A DNA stretch of 64,000 nt from Clostridiales bacterium (GTDB lineage Bacteria > Bacillota > Clostridia > Lachnospirales > Lachnospiraceae): positions 48,410 through 112,409 of the forward strand of contig JAAYJU010000121.1 in the NCBI GenBank assembly GCA_012522735.1, given 5' to 3'. This document shows, in pieces, positions 10,759 through 20,274 of this stretch. Below the pieces are notes generated by a model that was not told the DNA's origin, ran no database searches, and saw nothing but the letters and a program-made list of their open reading frames with translations. A program made the translations under genes and the position numbers. Within the stretch, counting starts at the first letter, position 1. The number at the start of each line of letters is the position of its first letter.

Positions 10759-13107
10759 TTAATTCCAGATCTGTATTGCATAATCCCTTATAGTTCTGTC
10801 GCTGGAAAATTTCCCAGCATTAGCGGTGTTAATAAAGCATTTCCTTCTAAATGCCGCAGAGTCAGTATAATCTCTGTTAACATCTAGTTTTGCCTCACAG
10901 TATGAGATAAAATCAAGAAGGATGTAATAATGATCCGGCTTATGCCAGCTGGCCCCCATAAGCAGTGAGTCATATAACTCCTTAAACATACCTGTTCCAC
11001 CGTCATCAAATGTTCCGTCTATTAAGGTATCAAGCAGTCTTTTAATTCTTGGATTGCTTTTATATATCTCTACAGGATCATAAGTATCCTTGATTTTCTC
11101 TATATCCTCTACTCTTGCTCCAAAGATATAGTTATTCTCACATCCTGCCTGCTCTACGATTTCCACATTGGCTCCATCATAGGTTCCCAGTGTAACCGCT
11201 CCGTTAAGCATGAACTTCATATTGCCTGTTCCCGAGGCTTCGGTTCCCGCCGTTGAAATCTGCTCAGACACATCTGCTGCCGGGGTAAGCTTTTCTGCAT
11301 AGGATACATTATAATTTGTGACAAATACCACCTGTAGCTTATCATTCACATCAGGATCTGCGGCAATCATCTTTGCGATTTCATTGATATACTTGATAAT
11401 TCCCTTTGCTCTATAATATCCCGGTGCCGCTTTAGCTCCAAATATGAATACTGTCGGATTAAATTCCTTTATCCTTCCATCCTTCAACCCATAATAAATA
11501 TCCAGTATAGAAAATGCATTCAGTAGCTGCCTTTTATATTCATGGAGCCTTTTAACCTGAATATCAAATATGAAATCAGGATTTACATTAATTCCTTCGT
11601 GCTTCAGGATGTATTCTGCCAGCTGTCTTTTCTTAATCCGTTTAATATGGTCATATTGCTTTATTACCGCCTGATCATCAGCCAAGTTCTCCAGCTTCTT
11701 TAAGGCACTCAGATCAGTTATCCAGGAACTACCGATTTTATCTGTAATAAATCCAGCAAGCTCCATATTAGCAATGGCAAGCCATCTTCTCTGTGTAATT
11801 CCGTTAGTTTTATTGTTAAAACGTTCAGGATATATCTTATACCATTCATTAAGGGCATCCTTTTTAAGAATTTCAGTATGAAGCATTGCCACACCGTTGG
11901 TTGAAAAGCATACGAATATAGCCATCCTTGCCATATGAATTGTCTTACCATCGATAATCAGATACTTCTTCATATCCTCTGGTGTCACTATATTAAAGGA
12001 CTTAAGCTCACTAATTAGTACCTTATTAAGCCTTACTATATATTTATAAATATGAGGTATAACCGATTTTATAAGAGATACATCCCATTTTTCCAAGGCC
12101 TCAGCCATAATGGTGTGATTGGTATAGGCAAATGTCTCCTTGGCTATACGAAGCGCCTTGGCAAAGGATATATCTTCATTTTCCATCAGTAGTCTTATAA
12201 GCTCTGGTATGGCAAGAACAGGGTGTGTATCATTTAACTGAAATACATACTCACTAGAAAAAGAACTAAAATCATTACCGTGCTTTTCCTTGTATTTTTT
12301 TATTATGTCCTGTAAGGAGGCGCTGGAGAAGAAGTACTCCTGCTTTATTCTTAGCTTTTTGCCTTCCTTTGTACTGTCATTAGGATATAGAAGACTTGAT
12401 ATAGCTTCCGCTTCACTTCTGTCCTTAACGGCTTTATCATATTGCTGATTATTAAACAGTTCAAAATCGAATACTACAGTAGGCTCCGCCTGCCATAGGC
12501 GAAGTGTATTTATAGTCTTACCACCATATCCTATTACAGGCATATCGTAGGGAACCGCAAGCACCGTCTGATTCTTAAATTCAATAGACACAGTATCCTC
12601 ATCCCTACGTATTGACCAAGGATCTCCATACCTTTGCCAATCATCTGGAAGCTCTCTTTGGAAACCATCTTCAAATTTCTGCTTAAACAGACCATATTTA
12701 TAGCGAATACCGTAACCGTTAAGTATAATGCCATGGGTTGCTGCGGAATCCAAGAAGCATGCCGCCAATCTTCCCAGCCCTCCATTTCCAAGGGCTGCGT
12801 CCTCTATATCCTCAAATACTCGAATGTCAATGCCATTCTCGCTCATCAGCTCGACAAATTGATTCATCAAGCCCGTATTATAAAGATTACTGTAAATCAT
12901 GCGTCCTACAAGGAACTCCATGGAGAGATAACAAACCTTTTTCTTATCAGAGTATAATCCCCAATCCTGGTCTGTTGTTCTCATGGCTGCTTTACTCACA
13001 GCATTATAAAGCTCAATATTGCTTGCTTCTTTAATAGTTTTCCCATAATCTATATCCAGAATTAAACCTACATTAGTCTTAAAACTGTTATCCATCGCTG
13101 CCTCCAT
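10759..13107 (-). CDS. glgP: Glycogen/starch alpha-glucan phosphorylase
   Basis: 782 aa; VCYLSMEFLVGRMIYSNL, EDAALGNGGLGRLAACFLDS, GTGNMKFMLNGAVTLGTYDGANVEI. Confidence 0.97.
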   Translation of the reverse strand: MEAAMDNSFKTNVGLILDIDYGKTIKEASNIELYNAVSKAAMRTTDQDWGLYSDKKKVCYLSMEFLVGRMIYSNLYNTGLMNQFVELMSENGIDIRVFEDIEDAALGNGGLGRLAACFLDSAATHGIILNGYGIRYKYGLFKQKFEDGFQRELPDDWQRYGDPWSIRRDEDTVSIEFKNQTVLAVPYDMPVIGYGGKTINTLRLWQAEPTVVFDFELFNNQQYDKAVKDRSEAEAISSLLYPNDSTKEGKKLRIKQEYFFSSASLQDIIKKYKEKHGNDFSSFSSEYVFQLNDTHPVLAIPELIRLLMENEDISFAKALRIAKETFAYTNHTIMAEALEKWDVSLIKSVIPHIYKYIVRLNKVLISELKSFNIVTPEDMKKYLIIDGKTIHMARMAIFVCFSTNGVAMLHTEILKKDALNEWYKIYPERFNNKTNGITQRRWLAIANMELAGFITDKIGSSWITDLSALKKLENLADDQAVIKQYDHIKRIKKRQLAEYILKHEGINVNPDFIFDIQVKRLHEYKRQLLNAFSILDIYYGLKDGRIKEFNPTVFIFGAKAAPGYYRAKGIIKYINEIAKMIAADPDVNDKLQVVFVTNYNVSYAEKLTPAADVSEQISTAGTEASGTGNMKFMLNGAVTLGTYDGANVEIVEQAGCENNYIFGARVEDIEKIKDTYDPVEIYKSNPRIKRLLDTLIDGTFDDGGTGMFKELYDSLLMGASWHKPDHYYILLDFISYCEAKLDVNRDYTDSAAFRRKCFINTANAGKFSSDRTIRDYAIQIWN

Positions 13108-14623
13108 TTACTATGCGTCCATATAGATATGACCACTCATATAGTGTTTTTTCATCAATTTGCTTATACTGACTTTTTAGAAGTCTCCACCTCCAATTGT
13201 TTCCTATTGTTGATGGGTGATTTATTCTTGCAGAGTTATCCAGCTTTAAAAAGTCCTGCATCTGAATAATTATAACATCAGCATTGCTTGTATAAAGAGC
13301 TCTTATAATAGCATCAGGCAAATTCTTAGATAACTTGGTGTTAAAGTATTTCTTTGTGAACCTTAGTTCCTTCCTATTCTTATTACCTAAGTATCCCATA
13401 AGAGTCTCATTATCATGGGTGCCAATATATGCAACCATATTAGAATCCCTGTAATTATGCAAAAGAGAAGGATTATCTATGTTGCCATCGAGCCCGAACT
13501 CTAGAACCTTCATTCCGGGGAATCCGGTTTCCTCTATAAGCTGAACCACGTTCGGTGTCAGGACTCCTAGATCCTCCGCGATTATCTTCGCATCTCCAAT
13601 GGAAGCCTTTATTAGGTCTGTTAGCTTCTTACCGGGGCCCTTCTTCCATTCGCCCTCTACTGCCGTGGGACAATCGGCCGGAATAGAGTAATAATTAACA
13701 ATACCTATAAAATGATCTATGCGAATGACATCATAAAGCTTGGCAGACGACCTCATCCTTTCTTTCCACCATGTAAATCCATCCTCTTCCATTACATCCC
13801 ACCTATATAAGGGATTACCCCATCTCTGACCAAATTCAGTAAATATATCTGGTGGAACTCCTGCTACATGGATGGGGTTCATTCTTTCGTCTAGCTCAAA
13901 CAACTCATGATGAGCCCAGACATCAGAGCTATCCATTGCCACATATAGAGGAATGTCTCCGATTATACTTATACCCTTGCTATTGGTGTATGCCTTTAGC
14001 CTATTCCATTGCTCGCTGAACTTAAACTGTACAAAATTCCAGAACTCTATTTCTTCCTTAAGAATATCCTTATATTTTTTTATTGCTGCAGGCTTACGAT
14101 ACTTGATATCATCATCCCATAAAAGCCATTCTTTACTGTCAAAATGAGTCTTCACCGACATATATAGGCTGTAATCATCAAGCCAATATGCGTTATTTTC
14201 ACAAAAAATTTGGTAGTCCAGCTTCTCCTTATGTTTACTTCTCTTAAAAGCATATTTAAGAATCTTCACTCTGCTGTTATAAACCAAACCATAATCTATT
14301 TCATCCTCTGAGTTTTGCCAGTCATAGGCATCAACTTCTTCATGCCCTAGCAGACCTTCTTCAATTAACAGGTCCAAATCAATAAAATATGGGTTTCCTG
14401 CAAAAGCAGAAAAGGATTGATAAGGACTATCACCATAGCTGGTAGGTCCTATGGGTAGCACCTGCCAGTACCTACACCCTATTCGTCCTAGAAAATCAAC
14501 AAATTCGAAGCTTTCTTTTCCAAATGTACCTATACCATAATTAGACGGTATAGCACTTATGGGAAGCAATACTCCTGCCCCTCTGGTTAATCTAAAGCTT
14601 TTATTTTTTCTGGTTTTTCTCAT
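13088..14623 (-). CDS. malQ: 4-alpha-glucanotransferase (amylomaltase)
   Basis: RGAGVLLPISAIPSNYGIGTFG, YRWDVMEEDGFTWWKERM, IRIDHFIGI; overlaps the glgP start. Confidence 0.96.
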   Translation of the reverse strand: MRKTRKNKSFRLTRGAGVLLPISAIPSNYGIGTFGKESFEFVDFLGRIGCRYWQVLPIGPTSYGDSPYQSFSAFAGNPYFIDLDLLIEEGLLGHEEVDAYDWQNSEDEIDYGLVYNSRVKILKYAFKRSKHKEKLDYQIFCENNAYWLDDYSLYMSVKTHFDSKEWLLWDDDIKYRKPAAIKKYKDILKEEIEFWNFVQFKFSEQWNRLKAYTNSKGISIIGDIPLYVAMDSSDVWAHHELFELDERMNPIHVAGVPPDIFTEFGQRWGNPLYRWDVMEEDGFTWWKERMRSSAKLYDVIRIDHFIGIVNYYSIPADCPTAVEGEWKKGPGKKLTDLIKASIGDAKIIAEDLGVLTPNVVQLIEETGFPGMKVLEFGLDGNIDNPSLLHNYRDSNMVAYIGTHDNETLMGYLGNKNRKELRFTKKYFNTKLSKNLPDAIIRALYTSNADVIIIQMQDFLKLDNSARINHPSTIGNNWRWRLLKSQYKQIDEKTLYEWSYLYGRIVNGGSDG

Positions 14624-14697
14624 AATTCGCGCTCTCTCTTATATACTCAGACTGTATTTACATAGTTGTATAATCTATCTGCTAATCACTTATTTAA

Positions 14698-14718
14698 GTT
14701 TTCGGAAGTTTTCGAAAC
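14698..14718. promoter_or_regulatory. Candidate operator upstream of malQ
   Basis: gttttcggaagttttcgaaac; repeated TTTTCGNAA with partial dyad symmetry. Confidence 0.45.
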
Positions 14719-14926
14719 TATATAGATAGAATATCACCTAAACAACAATTTGTCAATGCTTTTAGTAAAATTATATATATTTTGTGGGCTTGTACATCGT
14801 AATATTGGTAAAATTAATATTTTTATGCAATAATAAATGTATAATATCGAGCAATACGATAAATAATACAAGATTTTCGGATTGATTTTTGTCTTGCCTT
14901 GCTATATAATATCAATAAATTCATTT

Positions 14927-14946
14927 ATTTTCGTAATTTTCGTAAA
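14927..14946. promoter_or_regulatory. Candidate operator upstream of the divergent lacI gene
   Basis: attttcgtaattttcgtaaa; tandem TTTTCGTAA. Confidence 0.4.
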
Positions 14947-15035
14947 TAAACATATTGATAGAAAAGAGTTATTGAATATGCATATAAGAAGAGTTATACT
15001 GTGAATATTGATATTACATAAGAGGAGGAAAATCC

Positions 15036-16031
15036 ATGGTAACGATAAAAGATATTGCAAACAGATTAGGTATAGCTGTCAGTACAGTATCTAAGGGCTT
15101 AAATAATGCCAGTGATATTAGTGAGGAGACAAGACAGCTTGTTTTAGATACTGCAATAGAGATGGGTTATACCTCAAAAAAGCTAAAAGCATCAGGCTCT
15201 AGAAAGGTATGTATCTTCATTGAGAATATGGACTACGAGAATATCGAGCAATTTGGCTATGAGATTATCGTCGGCTTTAAGCTTTCTGCTGCCAGAAGGA
15301 AATGGGATGTCTCTGTGATTCCTACCAATCTCAATCTTCAGACAACAGAAAAATACGATTCATACATGCTAAGGAATGGTTACAGCGGGGCTTTTCTCTT
15401 AGGCTTTACCCTGCATGATGACTGGGTTAAGCAGCTTAATAAAACCACCGTTCCTACCGTCTTACTTGATAACTATATAGAGAAGAATGTACATGTGGGC
15501 TATGTTGGGACTGATAGTTCTGAAGGAATAGATTCGGCAGTCAGCCATCTATATGATTTAGGGCATAAAAAAATAGCCTTCCTAAACGGTGCTAAGAACT
15601 CTATGGTGTCAGAGCAGCGTAGGCAGGCCTTTGTAAACAGCATAATAAAGCACGGGCTTATCCCCGAGGAAAATCTTATTCGATATGGATACTATGTACC
15701 AGATTGCGCTAAGGATCACGTTCCTGGCTTTTTAGAAGACGGTGCTACTGCTATTATGTGCGCTAGTGACCTTATAGCCACTGGTGTTATAGCAGAGGTC
15801 CTAAAGCATGGACTACGGGTTCCCGAGGATATCAGCGTAATTGGCTTTGATGATCTACCGATAGCGTCACAGCTATCTCCTTCACTAACAACAATTAGAC
15901 AGGACCGTACCGACCTCGGAAAGAGTGCCTTCCTATTACTAGATGGACTTGTTCATGGCATATCCACCAGTAAGCTATTGCTACGCGCAAAATTCATTAC
16001 AAGAGAATCTACGGGACCAAGGAAAGCATAG
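15036..16031 (+). CDS. LacI-family transcriptional regulator, divergent from malQ-glgP
   Basis: MVTIKDIANRLGIAVSTVSKGLNNASDISEETRQ; RBS aggagga upstream. Confidence 0.93.
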   Translation: MVTIKDIANRLGIAVSTVSKGLNNASDISEETRQLVLDTAIEMGYTSKKLKASGSRKVCIFIENMDYENIEQFGYEIIVGFKLSAARRKWDVSVIPTNLNLQTTEKYDSYMLRNGYSGAFLLGFTLHDDWVKQLNKTTVPTVLLDNYIEKNVHVGYVGTDSSEGIDSAVSHLYDLGHKKIAFLNGAKNSMVSEQRRQAFVNSIIKHGLIPEENLIRYGYYVPDCAKDHVPGFLEDGATAIMCASDLIATGVIAEVLKHGLRVPEDISVIGFDDLPIASQLSPSLTTIRQDRTDLGKSAFLLLDGLVHGISTSKLLLRAKFITRESTGPRKA

Positions 16032-16073
16032 AATAATAATCGTAGCAGACTAAATCCTCTTTCTTGATCTGTT

Positions 16074-16415
16074 TCAGCTGTTTAAATTTTTATCAAGTTT
16101 ATCGTAGTACTTATAAAGCTTCTGTACCCCATTTTCTAAAATATAATAATGAAATATGTATGGAATTAATAGAGCCAGTAATAAAGCTGTTATTATCAAT
16201 GTTGTAATTTCAGGCCATGAGGTAAAACCAAATATTGCAATAATAGATAGAATTGCAAAGGTTGTGGTTACGATTAAGTGAATTAATCTTTCATGTTGAA
16301 AAAAACCTATCTGATTAAGCATTTCAGTTTTTAGTATATTCTTGTCATCTTCGGTCATCTTCTCATAGTCAAATCCTTCTAAGTAAGCCAAATACATTTT
16401 TATTCGGTTCTTCAT
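16074..16415 (-). CDS. Small membrane protein of unknown function
   Basis: 113 aa, two hydrophobic stretches. Confidence 0.55.
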   Translation of the reverse strand: MKNRIKMYLAYLEGFDYEKMTEDDKNILKTEMLNQIGFFQHERLIHLIVTTTFAILSIIAIFGFTSWPEITTLIITALLLALLIPYIFHYYILENGVQKLYKYYDKLDKNLNS

Positions 16416-16523
16416 TCGTACTTCCCCCTACCTTCACATATGTTTTAACTCTAAAATAATATGATGTTTCAATTCATATTCATACTAAAATTATACTTCT
16501 ATAGGTATATATTGTCAAATTAA

Positions 16524-16754
16524 TTATGATATCTCAAAAACCCCATCAAGTGGTAATCCCTTATCCTTAAGCACCTCAAGTACTCTGCTTTTATCCCCTG
16601 TGCTAATACGAAGGCAGACTCCACAGCTGGAGCTGATATGTCGAGGTATGGGTATCATCTTGGAGCTTATCCCCTCCTTACTAAGAATTTGATTTGCCTT
16701 GATAGCATAGCTTGATGAATACACCAATAAAACTGTATATTGCTTATTATTCAT
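16524..16754 (-). CDS. DUF3343-like protein
   Basis: 76 aa YTVLLVYSSSYAIKANQILSKEGISSKMIPIPRHISSSCGVCLRI; start overlaps the upstream stop. Confidence 0.8.
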   Translation of the reverse strand: MNNKQYTVLLVYSSSYAIKANQILSKEGISSKMIPIPRHISSSCGVCLRISTGDKSRVLEVLKDKGLPLDGVFEIS

Positions 16755-17905
16755 ATCGTTTCCCTTGATAATCCGGCAACTGCTTCAATTGCCCTTATTA
16801 TATCATCCTCAGTATTAAAATAACTAATCCCAAATCTGACCGTACCCTCTGGGAATGTTCCTATAGTCATATGAGCCATAGGAGCACAATGTAGTCCTAT
16901 TCGACATAAAATATCATATTCTTCATCCAAACGAAGTCCTACTTCCGACGACTCCATACCTTGTATATTAAAAGAAACCACGGCTGTCTGTTCTCTTGCA
17001 TTCAATGTACCATATACAACACATCTGGGTATATCTAATAATCCATCTATTAATTGCTGGGTTAATCTAATCTCATGATTACGAATTTTATTCAAGCCTT
17101 CATGTAGTATCCAATTGATTCCTGCGGTTAATCCAGCCAGCCCCACACCGTTAATAGTGCCTGATTCCATTGCATCTGGGAGATAATCAGGCTGTTCATC
17201 ATATTCTGAATTGCTGCCTGTACCGCCTCGTAATAAGGGCCTCATATTCTTTACATTCACACACTCCCCTATTATCACTCCACCAGTCCCCGTAGGACCC
17301 AACAAGGATTTATGTCCCGTAAAGGCTAAAAGATCTATCATATCCCTCTCCATATTGATAGGAATAGAGCCCGCAGTTTGAGCAGCGTCTACCAGAAATA
17401 TTATTCCATACTTACGGCAGATACTACCTATCTCTCGAATGGGCATTATTGTCCCAACGATATTCGATGCATGATTTAAGGCTACCATCTTGGTATTTGG
17501 TCTAATATGTGCTTCTAAATCCTCTGCCTTAAGCCTTCCGCATTTATCACAGCTTACAATTGATAGCTCGACACCTTCTTTTTGAAGCTGCCTGAGTGGT
17601 CTCATCATAGAATTATGCTCCATGGAACCAGTAATGACATGATCACCCGGAAGTAGATTACCCTGAAGACACAGATTCAGGGCCTCTGTTATATTGTATC
17701 CGAATACGACGCGAAGAGGGTCGGGGGTAATGAACATCCTCGCAACTGTTTCTCTGGCTCTATAGACTGATTGCCCAGCCCTTATGGCAAGCCTGTGTCC
17801 TCCACGGCCCGGATTAGCTCCAGTATTATTTAGAAAATCCACCATAGCCCTAGCAACGCAGGGTGGTTTAGGCCATGATGTTGCAGCATTATCTAGATAT
17901 ATCAT
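16751..17905 (-). CDS. Aminotransferase class V / cysteine desulfurase family protein
   Basis: MIYLDNAATSWPKPP...GANPGRGGHRLA...VDAAQTAGSIP...FTGHKSLLGPTGTGG. Confidence 0.92.
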   Translation of the reverse strand: MIYLDNAATSWPKPPCVARAMVDFLNNTGANPGRGGHRLAIRAGQSVYRARETVARMFITPDPLRVVFGYNITEALNLCLQGNLLPGDHVITGSMEHNSMMRPLRQLQKEGVELSIVSCDKCGRLKAEDLEAHIRPNTKMVALNHASNIVGTIMPIREIGSICRKYGIIFLVDAAQTAGSIPINMERDMIDLLAFTGHKSLLGPTGTGGVIIGECVNVKNMRPLLRGGTGSNSEYDEQPDYLPDAMESGTINGVGLAGLTAGINWILHEGLNKIRNHEIRLTQQLIDGLLDIPRCVVYGTLNAREQTAVVSFNIQGMESSEVGLRLDEEYDILCRIGLHCAPMAHMTIGTFPEGTVRFGISYFNTEDDIIRAIEAVAGLSRETI

Positions 17906-19022
17906 TGAACTCTCCTTTACTGATTCGCATAGTCAACCCAATCACAAGACAGAAAATAAATCCTGATACCACAGTAATATTTCCTAAAATACTTAAGTCA
18001 CCTACTGTACCGCATGCCGGTCTTCCTAATAAACCAAAATTATATGTAATGGCTGCTCCACAAAGCATACCAAGCACAAAGACGGCTGCATCGGTATCTC
18101 CTTCTCCCGAAAGAAAAAGCTGTCTTCCAGCGCATCCTCCTCCCATGGTAAATGCCAGTCCGGCAAGCATCATCCCAAGCAAGCTCCAGATATACTCTAT
18201 AATCCCAGCTGGTTCAGTAGCATTATTAAAGAATACATTATATTGCCCAAGTATTAAATTCATAATAAAGGCCATAATCACCATGGCTAATATACCATAG
18301 AGATAATGTCCATTTCTAATCATGAATGCATCTCTGAAACCACCGATTGTGCAAAACCTAGATCGTTGCGCTAAAAACCCGATTACCAATCCGACTATTA
18401 TAGATATCCAAATAGGAGCATTTAGTGATGAGGGCTCGTTCCAGCTTCTAAAGGGTGCACTATAATCATTTACTCTTATATTAAAAAATAGTAATAAGAA
18501 AAGAAGTAGCATTAGACACGGGAATATTAAACCTGTAACCGTCTTTGTCTTTTTAGGGCGTTCCAAATAAAAGCCGCCCCTGATAAAAAGCACTCCCGTA
18601 AATACACCTGCTATTAAGGCTATTAATGCCAAAGCCGCATTTAGATTACCTTCAGCAAGACGCAGTAGTGTTCCAAAGGGACATCCCGTGAAGGATAGTG
18701 ATCCAATCATTGCAAAAAAGCCAAGAAAGAAACGTATAATCGGAGCAGAGCCTTCTCTTGCCTTAAACTCTCTGAATAGTACGGCTGATAGGGTTGAACC
18801 TAGTACCAGGCCGATAATCTCAGGACGTATATATTGTCCTCCTGGAGCCTGATGTAAGCCCAAGGCTCCTACTATATCTCTCTCCATACAAGCGACGCAC
18901 AGTCCTGTCTCAGGATTTCCTAATCTATGTAAAATCGGAGCAAGAATACCAATTACACAACCAGTAAATATCATGAAGCTCTTTGAACCAAAGTAATTAA
19001 TTAACCTCTTCTTATTCATCAT
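17889..19022 (-). CDS. yedE: YedE/YeeE-type membrane transporter (putative selenium/sulfur metabolism)
   Basis: 377 aa polytopic; conserved Cys/Gly motifs FTGCPFGTLLRL, RSRFCTIGGFRDAFM, GGGCAGRQLF. Confidence 0.82.
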   Translation of the reverse strand: MMNKKRLINYFGSKSFMIFTGCVIGILAPILHRLGNPETGLCVACMERDIVGALGLHQAPGGQYIRPEIIGLVLGSTLSAVLFREFKAREGSAPIIRFFLGFFAMIGSLSFTGCPFGTLLRLAEGNLNAALALIALIAGVFTGVLFIRGGFYLERPKKTKTVTGLIFPCLMLLLFLLLFFNIRVNDYSAPFRSWNEPSSLNAPIWISIIVGLVIGFLAQRSRFCTIGGFRDAFMIRNGHYLYGILAMVIMAFIMNLILGQYNVFFNNATEPAGIIEYIWSLLGMMLAGLAFTMGGGCAGRQLFLSGEGDTDAAVFVLGMLCGAAITYNFGLLGRPACGTVGDLSILGNITVVSGFIFCLVIGLTMRISKGEFNDISR

Positions 19023-20160
19023 GATCTTTCATGCCATAGCGATATACCGTAACATTTTTATTATAATAACCTGTTACATAGCATCCGTCAGGAGAAAGAT
19101 ATACACTTCCTTGCCCCTTACCTATAATCTCATCCGACCAGGTCATACCTCCATCTGAAGTTCGAAAGCCGATTATTAGCGGTTCTTCCTTTCCTGTTAA
19201 GGACATCACTGCGAGAGCATTATCCTTATCAAAAAATCTTATAGCTGTCGAGGCCCCCTCAAACTTTCCAATCTTATATCCATCATAGCCTTCCTTTATA
19301 GGAAGTGCCGAATCGGTCCAGCTCTCTCCATGATCCTTGGTGATATATAGGATTCCATCACCTGACAGCACACTTCCAAAAAAATCATCACCAGCTTCAT
19401 ATACTCCTATTCCGGCTATTTTACCCAAACCCTCAGGAAGTTTGATTTCATTGAAGTTCAATCCCCCGTCCCTTGTCTCGCTGATGACGCCATCCTGGCT
19501 AACCCAGCCCCTCATATCATCAAGAAAGCTTAGAGGACATGTACTTGGTCCTGTCTTGAAATCTAAGGTATCACCAAGTGTTTTTCCACCGTCAGTACTC
19601 ATCCTCAATCCTCCGGGAGTCCTAAAGCTCATCCCGGTCATTTTTCCACATATCCAGACGATATTGCTATCTACTATCTCTACACCAAAGATGCAGCCAC
19701 CACTCCCCTCATTTATGGTCCAAGACTCTCCTCCATTCGTAGTATAACAGGTCTTTCCTGCCCCACTAAAGCCTCCGGTTATTCCAAAGCTCTCATTGAG
19801 AAAGGCTGCCATTCTTACAGGCTGTTTTACGTTCAACTCTAGTGTTACATTCCATGCTTCTTTATTCTCGGCTTCGCTTATATCTTGAGCGTCTGAATCA
19901 TCGACGGATGCTATGTCTTCCGATTCCTCTGAATCATCTATATCATCTATATCTTTTGATACTTCTGTCAAATCATCTGTGTTCTTAGCATCCTCTATAA
20001 GAACCTCCTTCTCCTTACCATCCTTGTTAAGTCTCACTAGAATACCTATTAGAACTCCAATAACCACTATACATAATACTGCAATTGTTATTACTTTAGC
20101 CCTTAAGTACTTCAATCCTCTTACCTCCTGAACATAATATAATTTATAGCTATATATCAT
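19012..20160 (-). CDS. Membrane-anchored YCF48/BNR-type beta-propeller protein
   Basis: N-terminal TM, acidic linker, repeated T-NGGESW/S-DGGKT/T-DHGESW/T-SDGGMTW motifs; likely TTG start near 20115 preceded by aggaggtaagagg. Confidence 0.75.
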   Translation of the reverse strand: MIYSYKLYYVQEVRGLKYLRAKVITIAVLCIVVIGVLIGILVRLNKDGKEKEVLIEDAKNTDDLTEVSKDIDDIDDSEESEDIASVDDSDAQDISEAENKEAWNVTLELNVKQPVRMAAFLNESFGITGGFSGAGKTCYTTNGGESWTINEGSGGCIFGVEIVDSNIVWICGKMTGMSFRTPGGLRMSTDGGKTLGDTLDFKTGPSTCPLSFLDDMRGWVSQDGVISETRDGGLNFNEIKLPEGLGKIAGIGVYEAGDDFFGSVLSGDGILYITKDHGESWTDSALPIKEGYDGYKIGKFEGASTAIRFFDKDNALAVMSLTGKEEPLIIGFRTSDGGMTWSDEIIGKGQGSVYLSPDGCYVTGYYNKNVTVYRYGMKDHDE

Positions 20161-20166
20161 GATTTT

Positions 20167-20213
20167 AAATAAAAAAATTCCATTGTAATCATACTAAAGT
20201 ATGATTAATGGAT
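20167..20213 (-). terminator. Terminator downstream of the MalT-like gene
   Basis: Minus-strand ccattaatcatac-ttta-gtatgattacaatgg followed by a T-run. Confidence 0.7.
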
Positions 20214-20274
20214 TCATAGTTTCTGGCTTTATAACATCATGTCTGTTAGATACACCTAACTTATATGTATTCTT

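Noticed and set aside
12534-13034. Several 85-107 aa ORFs overlapping glgP in other frames
   Set aside because: They lie within a strongly recognised coding sequence and carry no domain signal.
16751-19022. In-frame UGA/selenocysteine in the YedE operon
   Set aside because: The ORFs read through continuously without an internal TGA and no SECIS-like hairpin was identified by eye; not formally computed.
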